NCBI GenBank assembly: GCA_039720395.1
Contig: CM077828.1
Coordinates: forward strand, 30,438,069-30,502,068
DNA: 64,000 bases
Source: Liquidambar formosana
Taxonomy: Eukaryota > Streptophyta > Magnoliopsida > Saxifragales > Altingiaceae
Direction of reading: 5' to 3'
Each line of letters opens with the position of its first letter. The first letter of the stretch is position 1. Position numbers and translations under genes: made by a program. Positions 36,701 to 48,194 of this stretch are shown here, in pieces. A model generated the notes under the pieces. That model was given only the letters and a program-made list of their open reading frames with translations. It made no database searches and was not told the DNA's origin.

Positions 36701-37697
36701 AATGTGACACATGTGCCTATACGGCCATGGGGCTAACATAAGGCCCAACTATCGCGCTAGGTGTGCAATTTAATGATGGACTACTGTCATGCTATTCTTA
36801 CCCTTAAGTTTACACATTATTGTCAGTCTGGCTAATTATCGAAACATTAAACGAAAAATTAAATGTCATCAAATCACTGTTCCTGAATTGTCAGACTCAA
36901 TCAAACATAACTGAATTTTAGCTGTATGGTATAATTAACTGGCCGGGGTGGTGGAAATTAGCTCTTGAGTTGCAGCCACACCCAGATTACAATGAATTGA
37001 GGCAACTTAATTCCCGGATGATCAATTGTGATGAGATTGAAGGAATCTGGTCTTCTTTTGTTCCCCTACACGGCTACACCTTTATGCTAATCTCAACGGG
37101 CATGCGACCTCTTTAATATAGACAGAAATCCAATTGATCCTAATTGATTTACCCTTTGTCTGAAGTAATATGTTAAATCGTGTTGTTTCATCAAATCCAA
37201 TATCTGGAAATCTAGGAGGATCATGACGCATTTTGATTTAACTGCACCCACTCATGTTTAATGCCATTTGACCAGGCAGCCGGGCATCAAATCAGTCTGC
37301 TCGATCAGAAGCAGGTACTATGAGATGTGATTGGTATTATTTATTTTTTATGATACTTGCAGTTAGATGAAGGAAGCCAAGTAACTTCTCTACAATGGGA
37401 TCCAAGTGGACATGGAGCAAGGTATAGCCAACAGCCAACTCAACAACTGGGCAATGTGTTCTTTCATCCATTAAACTGTGAACCCACACTGCAAATGGGG
37501 TAATACCCTCTTCACTTCCAAATTTGAGTTCCATTTAAAATGCCCTTTTTCTACAAAAGAGTAATGCTACATATACCGAATATTCTAGAAAAAGAGGCTG
37601 AGTATTCTTCTAATGTAGGTTCCCAACTGAGCACATAGCCGGAGCCCCTGCCGGGCCAAGTGGGATTAGTACTTATGTGCAAGGATGGCCAGTATGA
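33376..37697 (+). CDS. SEPALLATA-like (AGL2/LOFSEP) MADS-box transcription factor
   Basis: Eight exons: 33376-33560, 34796-34874, 35462-35529, 35698-35797, 36228-36269, 36557-36598, 37363-37499 and 37619-37697. They sum to 732 bases, 243 residues. The MADS domain ([35 protein letters not shown]) is followed by the SEP signature [14 protein letters not shown], a K domain ([43 protein letters not shown]) and a C-terminus with both SEP motifs ([14 protein letters not shown] and [14 protein letters not shown]). SEP proteins are floral E-function factors that bridge MADS tetramers on CArG boxes. The C-terminal context (LDEGSQ, LQWDP) favours the AGL2/FBP9 side over SEP3. Oddities: the protein begins MKRG instead of MGRG, parts of the K domain are divergent ([17 protein letters not shown]), and intron 3 uses a GC donor (AG|GCAAGT at 35530). 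Downstream codons remain in frame only with that donor. Confidence 0.93.
33692..33736. repeat. Poly-T tract (~45 nt) in SEP intron 1
   Basis: An uninterrupted T run 130 bases after exon 1. It is probably a hypervariable homopolymer or retroposon tail. Length is uncertain. Confidence 0.8.
36291..36490 (-). mobile_element. Short retroposon insertion in SEP intron 5
   Basis: About 200 bases that begin with a T run (a poly-A tail on the - strand), flanked by a 9-base direct repeat, TTGAAGCTT, at 36282-36290 and 36491-36499. This is the hallmark of L1-type retroposition. It could be a 5'-truncated LINE or a SINE; no clear pol III boxes were seen. Confidence 0.6.
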
Positions 37698-39108
37698 CAA
37701 ACAGGAAAGGGCAGCCATTCTATGCATTAATTTATCCGTAGTAGAGTTGTGGAATGGATCATTGATGTGTTGTTTGTTTGTGTGCGCGCGTGCGCGCATG
37801 ACTTCTTGTGTTTGTTTTTATTGTTTGTGTGTGCATTAAGCACTGTACTAGCTTCGATCTTATGCAAATAGCATTGATGCCACTCTTCAGATGGAGCACC
37901 CGTATTTCGTTGCCCAACCCCAACCCAGCGTTTGACCTCCCAACCAGCACAGTCCGACCCACATAGCACCCCTAGGAAAGTAGGAAGGACTGTGTCACCA
38001 CGGGTTTTGAAAAGCCCACTAGCCATTTGCTATCCCATTACGTATAGACGGACGGATCAGGCCACTAAGTCCTGCAAGTCCCCAAAATACCGTCCACGTT
38101 CAGCTTGACCCGACCCACTTCCGGGGATCCAAGCTATAACCTTTTTAGCAACCAACAGCAAAGGCTGAGACCCATGAGGGTCCCATTCGTCAAATGTGTA
38201 ATCGTCAGAAGGCAATCTATTGTTTGATTTAAGTACCCTTTCAAATTCTTTAATTGGATTCATTTTTGGATTTTTTTCTTTTCTAGTAACTTGTGCCCTG
38301 AGTGTGGTTTAGGGTTCGTATCAGGTTTGTAAAAGGTTTTAAGACCGGTTGTGGCCCATCTCAAACTTACCCCCCACCCATTGCCATCCCCTCTTTTTAA
38401 AATTTTTAATCTTTTTAATGGAAAACGATCAAAAGGATTTCATTACAGAAGATTGCCATCCCCAGTTAAAAAAACAGAGTTCTCATCTTTGGAAGTCACC
38501 GCATACCAAGTAAAACGTAGGTTAATTGCCACATTATCTTCTTATATAAAAACGTCAATCAACCATTTGTCAAAAACAAAAGAAAAACCGTCAATCAACC
38601 AAGCACGTGATTCCACATAAAGTTGACTATAATGACGTGCGAGTCACACGCCTTCTCCCAATCCCAAGATGTTGCTTAATCCATTTGGCTAGCTCTATAT
38701 TATTGAAAGCAAAAGTAACATAGAGCCACTTTACTTGGCAACCAAACGCAGCCTAAGGCATCCCCTTCCCTTTCGCATATAGCTCATAGGGTATAGGATA
38801 TGGATGTTTTTCTTTCTTTAAAAAAAAAAAAAAAAAAAGGAAGAAGGAGGAGAAATATGAGCCTCATCTCATTGAGTATGAAAATGAAAGATTACAAACA
38901 AGAGAACAACCAGAAATCTACAAAAACAGAGGCTGGAGAAACTACCATTCATGTCAAAACCAAGAAAAGCCCTTTTTCCTTCAACCACCCAACGAACCAT
39001 ATCACTATCTAATCATCCCAAAAGTGGAAATTTAAAATAAAATAAAGTAAAAAATAAAAAAACCCACCAGAAGGAGGAGGATCGAGGAGAGGGGTGTGGA
39101 AGAGAGAT
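37698..39108. other. Region between the SEP-like and DUF3339 genes
   Basis: No additional gene is supported. The first few hundred bases probably include the SEP 3' UTR. A poly-A run is at 38820-38838. The sequence next to 39108 should be the DUF3339 3' UTR. Confidence 0.5.
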
Positions 39109-39318
39109 TTAGCCAGCGTAGATATGAACACCTATGGCGATGAGGAAGATGGTAATGAGACCAAAGTAAATGATGGTGTGGACCAGAATAGATGCACCAC
39201 TGGTCTGCATATTGGCGAACTCAACCACTCTGCTTCGTCCAGGGATCTGAAACAACAGCCCCGGCGTCAGCAACACGAACAGCACCACCGCTATCAGCAC
39301 CGGTCCCCAATCCGCCAT
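39109..39318 (-). CDS. DUF3339 small two-helix membrane protein
   Basis: Single-exon gene of 69 residues. It has two predicted membrane helices (residues ~5-24 and ~46-66) joined by a short polar loop with FQIPGRSRVVEFANM, and the family signature MADWGPVLIAVVLFVLLTPG followed by LLFQIPG. It matches the plant-specific DUF3339 family in length and motifs. The function of that family is not established. The stop is TAG at 39109-39111. The ATG lies only about a dozen bases from a TA microsatellite that must be part of its leader or core promoter. An Arabidopsis member (recalled as At5g63500) neighbours gamma-CAL1 and the FIST F-box gene, as here. Confidence 0.93.
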   Translation of the reverse strand: MADWGPVLIAVVLFVLLTPGLLFQIPGRSRVVEFANMQTSGASILVHTIIYFGLITIFLIAIGVHIYAG

Positions 39319-39329
39319 GAAGGACAGCT

Positions 39330-39330
<1 letters not shown>

Positions 39331-39361
<31 letters not shown>
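39331..39361. repeat. (TA)n microsatellite at the DUF3339 5' end
   Basis: About 15 TA repeats directly upstream (- strand) of the DUF3339 start codon. It could act as an extended TATA-like element, and length changes could alter the leader. Confidence 0.85.
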
Positions 39362-39364
<3 letters not shown>

Positions 39365-40213
39365 GTTGTGGTGTAGAGAACTTAGATGCTCTGGAGGGGG
39401 TTTAAGAGATCTGAGAAAGAGATGTGAAATGGAGAAAGATTTGAAGGGATGGGCCAATATTAGACGGGCAGGCAAACGCATGGGGAATCGATGCTTTTTC
39501 AGACAGACGATAATGGAGAAACGTGTCAGCATCTTATGTTGTCTTCTGGACAGCTGTTTCCTTCTCGTGATAAAACCTTTTACACCTTAAAATAAGGAGA
39601 ATGGCCACTGCGAGGACTTCTTCACGAAGGTACTGACAACTTCTACATTTATTTTGAAAAATATTTTGTAAACTTGGACCATAAGATGTTGGATTTAGTA
39701 TTTGGATTTTATCAAGAAAATTAAATTTATATTATTAAATTAAATTTTTTTTATTTAGTTTCAATGAAAAATTAAAAACAAAAGAAAGGTTATAATAATT
39801 ATCACCCGATATAATTTTATGCTTTCTTTTTTATTTTTCACTTCCATATGAAATCTGAGAATCAAATAGAGCGTAAAAATTACATAACAAAATTTCTTTT
39901 TTAAAAAAAAAAAAAATTCATGCTATTTGCTTACATGTGTTGATAAAATTTTCATGTATTCTCTCATTTATTAATGTTTAATGAAAAAATTTTATCAATT
40001 TCAATTAGCAAATATATACAAGCCTACTTGAGCATTTTTCTTTTTTTTTATATTGAATTTTAACTATCAAGATAATCTCAATCTTATAAATTTTGTCTAC
40101 ATATTAGAAATAATTCGAAATCAAATAAAAGAGCTCATGAAAAGGAAGATTATCACCCGAAGTGTTATGAATTTTCCTTTTTGAAGAAATTAAAAATATA
40201 AAAACACAAACTG
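39362..40213. other. Region between DUF3339 and the old copia element
   Basis: AT-rich DNA without a supported gene. It includes the DUF3339 upstream region and ends at the target-site duplication ACAAA (40214-40218). Confidence 0.5.
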
Positions 40214-40218
40214 ACAAA

Positions 40219-40537
40219 TGTTATAAATATTAAACATTGAGTGGATGTTCACACCCCCTCTACTTTGTGATAATGGGAACACTACTTCATAAGTGGGTTA
40301 GGTAATCCCATCATGTAGACCTAATGCAAACAAAGATAAAAGGGGAAGGGGAGAAAGAAGAGAAGATGTGTATTCGGAGTGTATTCGGAGAGAATGAAGG
40401 GAGGAGACTGAGATAGTGTATCTCAAAGAGTTTTGCTGATCCTTGTATAATGTTTATACATTCAGATGGAAATCAAAGAAGATGAATGAGAAATTTATTC
40501 TCCTCATAACTTGTTCTAAATTCTTGGTTTTACAACA
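40219..40537 (+). repeat. 5' LTR of the old copia element
   Basis: 319 bases, TG...CA. The sequence after it (CGTTATCAGCACG) takes the place of a primer-binding site and resembles a variant of the initiator-Met complement. Confidence 0.92.
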
Positions 40538-40734
40538 CGTTATCAGCACGAATTGCTCAAGGAATTTGTGAGCAATATCATACTACCACCATCTTCTTTT
40601 TTAACCAATTTGGTTGTGGTAAGTTAGTAAGTTGGTACGTTCTAAACCAATTTGATTGTGGTAAGTTGGTATGCTCTTAACCAATTTGGTTGTGGATTGG
40701 TTTTTACTCTAAATTATATACTTGAATGGATGAA

Positions 40735-41738
40735 TCCATCTTCTCTTCCTGAAGCAAGAGAAGATTTAAAAATAAAACTTGAAGTTTTATAAATAAATAA
40801 AAGGAGTGATGATTCATCTTCTCTTCTTGAAGTAAGAGAAAGATTTGAAAACTTGAAGTTTTCTATATGAAAAGTTATTATTTACATGTTATCTTCATGA
40901 AGGAAGAAACAAATTTCAATCTCCAAAATTTTCTATAAGAAAAGTTGTTGTTCATATATTCTCTTCTTGAAGCAAGAGATAAATATAAAAACCTGAAGTT
41001 TTCTATTATAAGAAAGGGGTTATTATTCATATTTCTCGTCTTGAAGTAAGAGACAAATTTCAAAACCTGAAATTTTAGAAATAATGAATAAAGTCTCAAT
41101 TTAATTGAATAAAGTGATGGCCAATGATGACCAAATTAAATTGAGTAATATATTTCTCTATTCTGTGTTATCCAACTTCTTTAGATGCTTGTAAAATTTT
41201 AGTGAAAATTCGTGGGTGCGTCTTAACTTTTGCTTTAGTTAGCATAGAAGAACACACAAAAATCTGCTCTTGTTTTAACTACAAATTGACTGTCAACGTC
41301 ACCTCTGTTGTCAGTCAACTTCTCTCAGATTGACTGGTAACTTCAATATGTCTGCTTAAAATATGTCATTAGGTAAATATAAAAACCTGAAGTTTTCTAT
41401 TATAAGAAAGGGGTTATTATTCATATTTCTCTTCTTGAAGCAAGAGACAAATTTCAAAACCTGAAGTTTTAGAAATAATGAATAAAGTCTCAATTTAATT
41501 GAATAAAGTGATGGTCAATGATGACCAAATTAAATTGAGTAATATATTTCTCTATTATGTGTTATGCAACTTCTTTAGATGCTTGTAAAATTTTGGTGAA
41601 AATTCGTGGGTGCGTCTTAACTTTTGCTTTAGTTAGCATAGAAGAACACACAAAAATCTGCTCTTGTTTTACTACGAATTGACTGTCAACGTCACCTCTG
41701 TTGTCAGTCAACTTCTCTCAGATTTACTGGTAACTTCA
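40735..41738. repeat. Direct repeats in the leader of the old copia element
   Basis: A block of about 365 bases at 40981-41345 is repeated at 41375-41738 (offset 394) with few differences. Upstream, from 40735, shorter related units built around CTTCTTGAAG(C/T)AAGAGA and CTGAAGTTTTCTAT occur several more times. No protein frame is maintained. Confidence 0.88.
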
Positions 41739-41757
41739 CTGTGTCATTTTATGATAA

Positions 41758-42142
41758 AAACCACCAGAAGTGGAATAATGGAATACCAAACCACCAGAAG
41801 TGGATTAATGACATATCAAACCATTAGAAATGGAGCAATGAAATACTAAACCACTAGAAGTGGAATACTAAACCACTAGAAGTGGAGTAATAAAATACCA
41901 AACCACTAGAAGTGGATTAATGAAATACTAAACCACTAGAAGTGGAGCAATGAAATATCAAACCACCAGAAGTGGAATGAATATATTTGGTGTGGAAAGA
42001 TAAAATACCAAACCACTAGAAGTGGATTAATGAAATACCAAACCACTAGAAGTGGAGCAATGAAATATCAAACCACCAGAAGTGGAATGAATATATTTGG
42101 TGTGGAAAAATAAAATACCAAACCACTAGAAGTGGAATGACA
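41758..42142. repeat. 30-bp tandem array, each unit a mini-hairpin
   Basis: Twelve units of mostly 30 bases with consensus core AAACCACTAGAAGTGGA. Every core contains the short inverted repeat CCACT-AGA-AGTGG or a close variant. Two units carry an extra ATATATTTGGTGTGG segment. The array lies in the untranslated leader of the old copia element. Confidence 0.9.
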
Positions 42143-43913
42143 CTGAAGAAATAAGCATCGGTTTATAGAATAAACCTACGAGATAAGTGTTTTAAGTAAA
42201 TACTTGGTTGAGGTTTTGTGTGTTATACTGTGTTGACAGCACGAACCCATTTTACCATTTAATTCATAACTTTAGTTCTAGTTATGATTTTGAGATGAAA
42301 CGAATTGGATTTTGTCATTGACTTGTTGGGCTAACATCCTACCAATTTTTCGTGTCATTGGGTGACCATTAGATATTTTTTGCGTAATTATTTCGTGGTA
42401 CACCTGAATCTGGGATTTCTGCTAGACAGCACTAACTAAATATTGAAAAATATTTTTGAATGGGTTTTGCTAGGTATTTCTCTACCAAATTTTGAGGTTA
42501 CAAAGTACATTTGATATACTTTTAAGTGATATAAACCCCAAAGCCCATTTCTTTTTGGATTGAACATATAAAAATTCATTTATACGCATCACAAATTGTT
42601 TTCACTAAAATTTCAGATTTGGTCATTGTACTTGGAGCAGATTACAGATTTTTTGCTACTTATTAGTAGCATTTTGAGAACTAGAGAGATCAACTGGAGA
42701 TTGTCTCTGCAGCCCATTAAGAATCCTAGCCCCATTTTGGCATGCGTTAGTTTAATTAAAGGCACTCCCAATAGTACCAATTGCCTAAGCAAACCTTGAA
42801 GAATTGATGAAAGGCTATCTATTAATTCTATTCTGCCATTGGAGAAGTACTAGTGCTTTGGGTAAGTTACTCTAACCGTGGTGAAGATACCTTGGCATAT
42901 GTATCAATATGGAATTATTTTCTCTATCATATTTAAAAAAAAAAAAAAAAGGTCATAAAGCTTTATAAAACAAGTAAATTGGTTTTACTTACTACGTGAT
43001 AACAATCAATTTTGATTTATGAGTTTGAAATTATTTGTTGGCCAATTTTTTTGATTATTATCAAAACCATTTCATCATTAAATTTGATGACCATTGAAAT
43101 TAAATATTTGTGACCATAATTCTTTTGATATTTGATTCTTTTGAAAATGATCGATTTATTGCAAAATTCTATATAGATAAATATTTTCAAGATACCAAAA
43201 TGTGACAATACACTGAACAGAGTGGCAAGATTGTGAAAATATTTTAATATTTTTTGCCTTGTAAGTACTATTGTAGGTGTACTAATTACTTCACGTCTAT
43301 ATCTAGTGAATATATGTTCTCTTATATACTCACCTGAAAACAAGCATAATTTATAAACTAGTATACGGGAAATCAAATATGAATTGCAATATGATATTGC
43401 AGATCTAATTTCAAGATGATTGTTAAAAATATATGTCTGGAAGACAGTGCTATAACTCACACAATCATTAAATTTTCAATATTTATCATTATTCAAAACT
43501 ATTGTCAATACCATATGAGGTTCATCTAACCTAACTGAAGGTTCCAGAAGAGCAAATATAATATTGCCAAAAAGAACAAAAATTTATGTTGACAATTCTT
43601 TATATTCTACCAGAAGTAGAAGAAATTTATTGAGTTTTTAAAATTTATATCGTAAATAGTTATCATATTGAAACCATTAACAATGGAAATGAGGAATATC
43701 TTTATATTACCTCTATGATTTTGGGGTAGAAGCTCATATTAAATATTTTCTCTTCTATACGATTATAAGCACAATTGAAAAACATGTGGTAGCGCACCAG
43801 AAGTGCTCTAACATAAAGATCTTTATACTTTAACATAATCACAATGGTGGTAAGGGATGGTAATCACAGTATGGTAAGAATTCACACACCCAAACTCACA
43901 AAGTGATGTTTTT
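42143..43913. other. Interior of the old copia element without recognisable coding
   Basis: The position where gag, protease and integrase would be expected. Only AT-rich sequence with many stops was seen. It is either deleted and replaced or fully decayed. Confidence 0.55.
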
Positions 43914-46185
43914 ATAGCAAAATTTGCAGATTGTCATTTTGATGAAACACAGTTCCCGTCGTTAGGAGGAGGAAATCCACTGATAGAAGAACGACGTGAA
44001 CTTTCTTGGAATGTACCACCTTTGTCCCATCTTGATCCACGTACTGCTCAATGTGAAACTGAAGTACAGAGGATCACTCATCTTCAGAAGATTGCTAATC
44101 AAATGCCTGATGTATTTATAGACGCAGCAAAAATAACTAAGTCTTATATACCGGCTGCAAACACACCAGCAAAGATCAATGTACCAATTGGTAAGTCTAC
44201 TATTATTGCAGCAAATGAATCATCTACTACACGCTTGAAGCGTGGTAGACCCTTGGGTTCAAAAGATTTAGTTCTCCGGAAGAGGAAAATAAAAGGGTAA
44301 CAAAATATAGAAAATAGTACTCCGGAAGAAGCTATTGAACAAGAAATAAATATTCCCACAAATTCTGATTTAATAACTCCTGAAGAGGAAAATGTCCCTG
44401 AAGAGACAGAAAACGATAAAGAGGCATATGTACATGGAAATGAAGAAATTTCCATAAACTATACATGTACAAAAGAATTGTGGGATCGCTCAGAAGTGGT
44501 TATTAATGATGTATTTTCTTTCGCAGTAGCTACTGAAATTTCGAAAGATGATGATGATCTCGAACTACGCACTGTAGACGAATGTCACAATAGACCTGAT
44601 TGGTCAAAGTGGAAAGAAACAATCCAAGCAGAATTGGATTCGCTAGAAAAACGTAAAGTATTTGAACCTGTAGTCCTAACACCCAATGATGTGAAACCCG
44701 TGGGTTACAAATGGGTGTTTGTAAGAAAGCGTAATGATAAAAATGAGATTGTCAGATATAAAGCTCGTTTAGTAGCACAAGGTTTCCTGCAGAGACCTGG
44801 GATTGATTATGAAGAAACATATTCACCTGTAATGGATGCCATTACATTTCGATATTTAATTAGTCTGTCAGTCTCAGAAGGACTTGACATGCGTCTTATG
44901 GACGTAGTTACTGCATATTTATATGGAAAGTTAGATGCAGATATATATATATATGAAGATCCCTGAAGGATTCAAATTGCCTGAAGCAAACATCACAACC
45001 ACGAAATATGTACTCAATTAAACTGAGACGATCCTTGTATGGATTAAAACAATCTGGAAGAATGTAGTATAATCGTCTCAGTGAGTACTTAGTTAAAGAA
45101 GGATATATTAATAATCCTATATGCCCTTGTGTATTTATAAAGAAATCAGAATCTGGATTCGCCATCATTGCAGTCTATGTTGATGATATAAATTTAATTG
45201 GGACTCCTGAAGAGCTCATGAAAGCTGCTGAATATTTGAAAAAGAAAGAATTTGAGATGAAAGATTTAGGGAGAACAAAATATTGTCTCGGCCTGCAGAT
45301 CGAGCATAAATCAAATGGAATTCTTATCCATCAATCAGCTTATACCGAAAAGGTATTGAAACGTTTTAATATGGATAAAGCGCATCTACTAAGTTCTCCC
45401 ATGGTGGTTCGATCTCTTGATATTAAAAAAGATCCATTTCACCCCAAAGAAGATAATGAAATGCTACTTGGTCCTGAAGTACCATATCTTAGTGCAATAG
45501 GTGCTTTGTTATATTTAGCACAATGCACTAGGCCTGATATAGCATTTTCGATCAACTTATTAGCAAGATTCAGTTCTGCTCCAACTCGATGACACTGGAA
45601 TGGTATTAAACATATTTTACGTTACCTTCGTGGAACTACAGATATGGGTTTGTTTTAAAGGAATTAGCTCGTGGTCCTTGTTTAGAAGGATATGCAGACT
45701 CTGGATACCTTTCTGATCCTCACAAAGCTCGCTCACAAACAGGGTATGTATTTACATATGGCAATACAGCGATCTCTTGGCGATCTACAAAGCAAACTTT
45801 AATTACTACATCTTCTAATCACTCTGAGATACTTGCACTCCATGAAGCAAGTCGTGAATGTGTATGGTTAAGATCTGTAGTCCATCACATTCGAGACACA
45901 TGTGGGTTACCTCTGATTAAAAGTATGCCAACAACAATTTATGAAGATAATGCTGCATGTATTGCACAAATTCAAGGAGGGTACATCAAAGGTGATAGAA
46001 CCAAACACATTTCACTAAAGTTCTTCTACACTCATGAACTCCAGCAGAGGCATGAAATTGATGTGAAGCAAATACGTTCCACTGATAATCTTGCGGATTT
46101 ATTCACCAAGGCCTTATCATCGTCAACATTCAAGAAATTGGTATATGGCATTGGAATGCGTCGGGTTTGCGATCAGTTAAGTTGA
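43914..46185 (+). pseudogene. Broken copia pol remnant (RT and RNase H)
   Basis: The remnant begins with the region between integrase and RT (FADCHFDE), then an RT start (WKETIQAELDSLEK, YKARLVAQGF), the YVDD catalytic box at 45177-45188, and an RNase H end with DNAACIAQ and TDNLADLFTKAL. Breaks seen: an in-frame stop at 44298-44300, a frame loss at the TA run 44938-44955, stops near 45590 and 45656, and further stops between 44964 and 45160. It cannot encode a working polymerase. Confidence 0.88.
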
Positions 46186-46435
46186 TACTTATCTTCTTAT
46201 CAGGGGGAGTATTCATTTTTTGACATATGCACGCTGTACTCTTTTTCCTTCGCCTAGGTTTTGTCCCATTGGGTTTTCCTGGCAAGGTTTTAATGAGGCA
46301 GTTTCTTTAGTGCGTCCAACACCACTCTAAGATTTACAAAAATGTTGTACTCTTTTTCCTTCACTAGTTTTTTCCCACTGGGTTTTTCTAGTAAGGTTTT
46401 TAACGAGGCACATTATCTTAGTGTGGTGGACATCC

Positions 46436-46444
46436 AAGGGGGAG
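46436..46444 (+). other. Polypurine tract of the old copia element
   Basis: AAGGGGGAG lies directly before the right LTR, as needed for plus-strand priming. A second GGGGGAG at 46203-46209 follows the pol stop, and the sequence between them (TACTCTTTTTCCTTC and following) is partly duplicated. Confidence 0.8.
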
Positions 46445-46774
46445 TGTTATAAATATTAAACATTGAGTGGAAATTGAGTGGATGTTCACACCCCCTCCAC
46501 TTTGTGATAATGGGAACACCACTTCATAAGTGGGTTAGGTAATCCCATCATGTGGACCTAATGCAAACAAAAATAAAAGGGGAATGAGAGAAAGAAGAGA
46601 AGATGTGTATTCGGAGTGTATTCGGAGAGAATGAAGGGAGGAGACTGAGATAGTGTATCTCAAAGAGTTTTGCTGATCCTTGTATAATATTTATATATTC
46701 AGATAGAAATCAAAGAAGATAAATGAGAAATTTATTCTCCTCATAACTTGTTATAAATTCTTGATTTTACAACA
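46445..46774 (+). repeat. 3' LTR of the old copia element
   Basis: 330 bases. It carries an 11-base tandem duplication (about 46465-46486, AAATTGAGTGG) that is absent from the left LTR. Confidence 0.92.
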
Positions 46775-47535
46775 ACAAATAAAATTTGTTGGAATTCTTG
46801 ATCAATAAATTAATATTTCGATCCACTTACCCTGTAATCGAGAAGATTAAAAAATAATAATATAGTAAATCTAAGTTTCCAAATCACGTGAGATTCGGCG
46901 CTTGGGCTTGTCTGCTTCCCACTGGGAAAGCGTGCCGTTATGAATGGCACCTATGCTTTGACATAAAAAATAAAAATAAAAAATATTTGAAAAAGGAAAA
47001 AAAAAAACCAAAAACAAAAAGCGAAAATTTGTTACTTGGGACGCATTCAAGCATCCACTATAGTGAAAGAACTTTGCAAAGGCTGACCTCAAAAGCACTC
47101 AGGACATATAGACATATAGTAGTGAATCTAGTGATAGTGAATCATATTCCTCATATAAATAAGATATTAAACAGTTCAATAGATATTATTTTTTATAGTG
47201 AATCATATTCTTCATATAAATAAGATATTAAACAATTTCCATTTCTCTCATTTTCACTGTAAAAAATAGTATCTATAGGAAACATCGAGTGTCCAGCTAA
47301 ACATTCTGGTTTCTCAAGACATTTGGAAATTAAATCAATTTTTTTTTTCCTTTCAAATTTTAATTTTATCCTCGGCTTATTTATACTAGATATTCCACAC
47401 GTGTGTTGCACATGATTTTAATGATTTTATTTTTTTAGAAAAATTTACTTAACAACGAAATATCCAAAGAGAGCATAATAGAAATCAGAAAACCTAACAT
47501 ACATATTAGTAGCTCGAATTTGAACCCATCTTTTC

Positions 47536-47566
<31 letters not shown>

Positions 47567-47875
47567 CAAAACATAATGTGAATCAATACAATCCAAGAAT
47601 TATAATGCATCAAAACTTATCATAAAGAGAGATCCATGAAAACTATATATATCTAGTAGGATTTTTAACAAACAATTGCGTTTATACTTAATTTATTGTA
47701 TAAACACAAATTATTCAACACACAATTCATATTAAAAAAATCATATCATGAATCACGATGACCAAAATCAAAGAAAAAGAAAATTTTCAGTCTAAACCAT
47801 TCTACTATGACAAATTTTCACATGCATTTTATTAATGGAAGATAGCCTTTTTTTTTCCTTTTTTTTTTTTTTTTT

Positions 47876-47975
47876 NNNNNNNNNNNNNNNNNNNNNNNNN
47901 NNNNNNNNNNNNNNNNNNNNNNNNNNNNNNNNNNNNNNNNNNNNNNNNNNNNNNNNNNNNNNNNNNNNNNNNNNN
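47876..47975. other. Assembly gap of 100 N
   Basis: Exactly 100 N, the usual placeholder for a gap of unknown size, immediately after a poly-T run. Any distance across this point is unreliable. Confidence 0.99.
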
Positions 47976-48194
47976 GCTGAAGCTAGGCTCAGCGTGTCAG
48001 CAATAAAATAAAATAAAAAATTTAGCTGAAACTTCCAACGTTTTAATTTAGAAAAAAAAAATGAAAAAGAAAAAAGGTTTGGCATTCCCTTACGAGCTTT
48101 TTGCGCTCCGCATTCGGATTTCTATCCTGCCATGCATAGCACAATGCTATGCACATCCTAACCTTTGAATGTGCATATGAGAAACTCGAGTGCA

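Larger units (their letters stand above)
40219..46774 (+). mobile_element. Old, internally deleted Ty1/copia LTR retrotransposon
   Basis: The element starts TGTTATAAAT and ends TTTTACAACA. It is bounded by a perfect 5-base target duplication, ACAAA (40214-40218 and 46775-46779). LTRs are 319 and 330 bases; they differ by about 12 substitutions (~4%) and by an 11-base tandem duplication in the right LTR. No gag, protease or integrase core is recognisable. Reverse transcriptase and RNase H remain but are broken by stops. Order RT then RNase H with no chromodomain integrase places it in Ty1/copia. The repeat-rich 5' leader is described separately. Confidence 0.93.

Noticed and set aside
41758..42142. 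Possible CRISPR array
   Set aside because: The units are contiguous 30-bp tandem repeats with no unique spacers, inside a plant retrotransposon leader. CRISPR arrays do not occur in plant nuclear DNA.
43017..43460. 147-codon open frame on the - strand within the old copia element
   Set aside because: AT-driven I/F/Y/K-rich translation with no retroelement or cellular motif; probably chance.
47792..48085. Open frame spanning the N gap
   Set aside because: The frame is open only because N codons are unread; there is no evidence of coding on either side.
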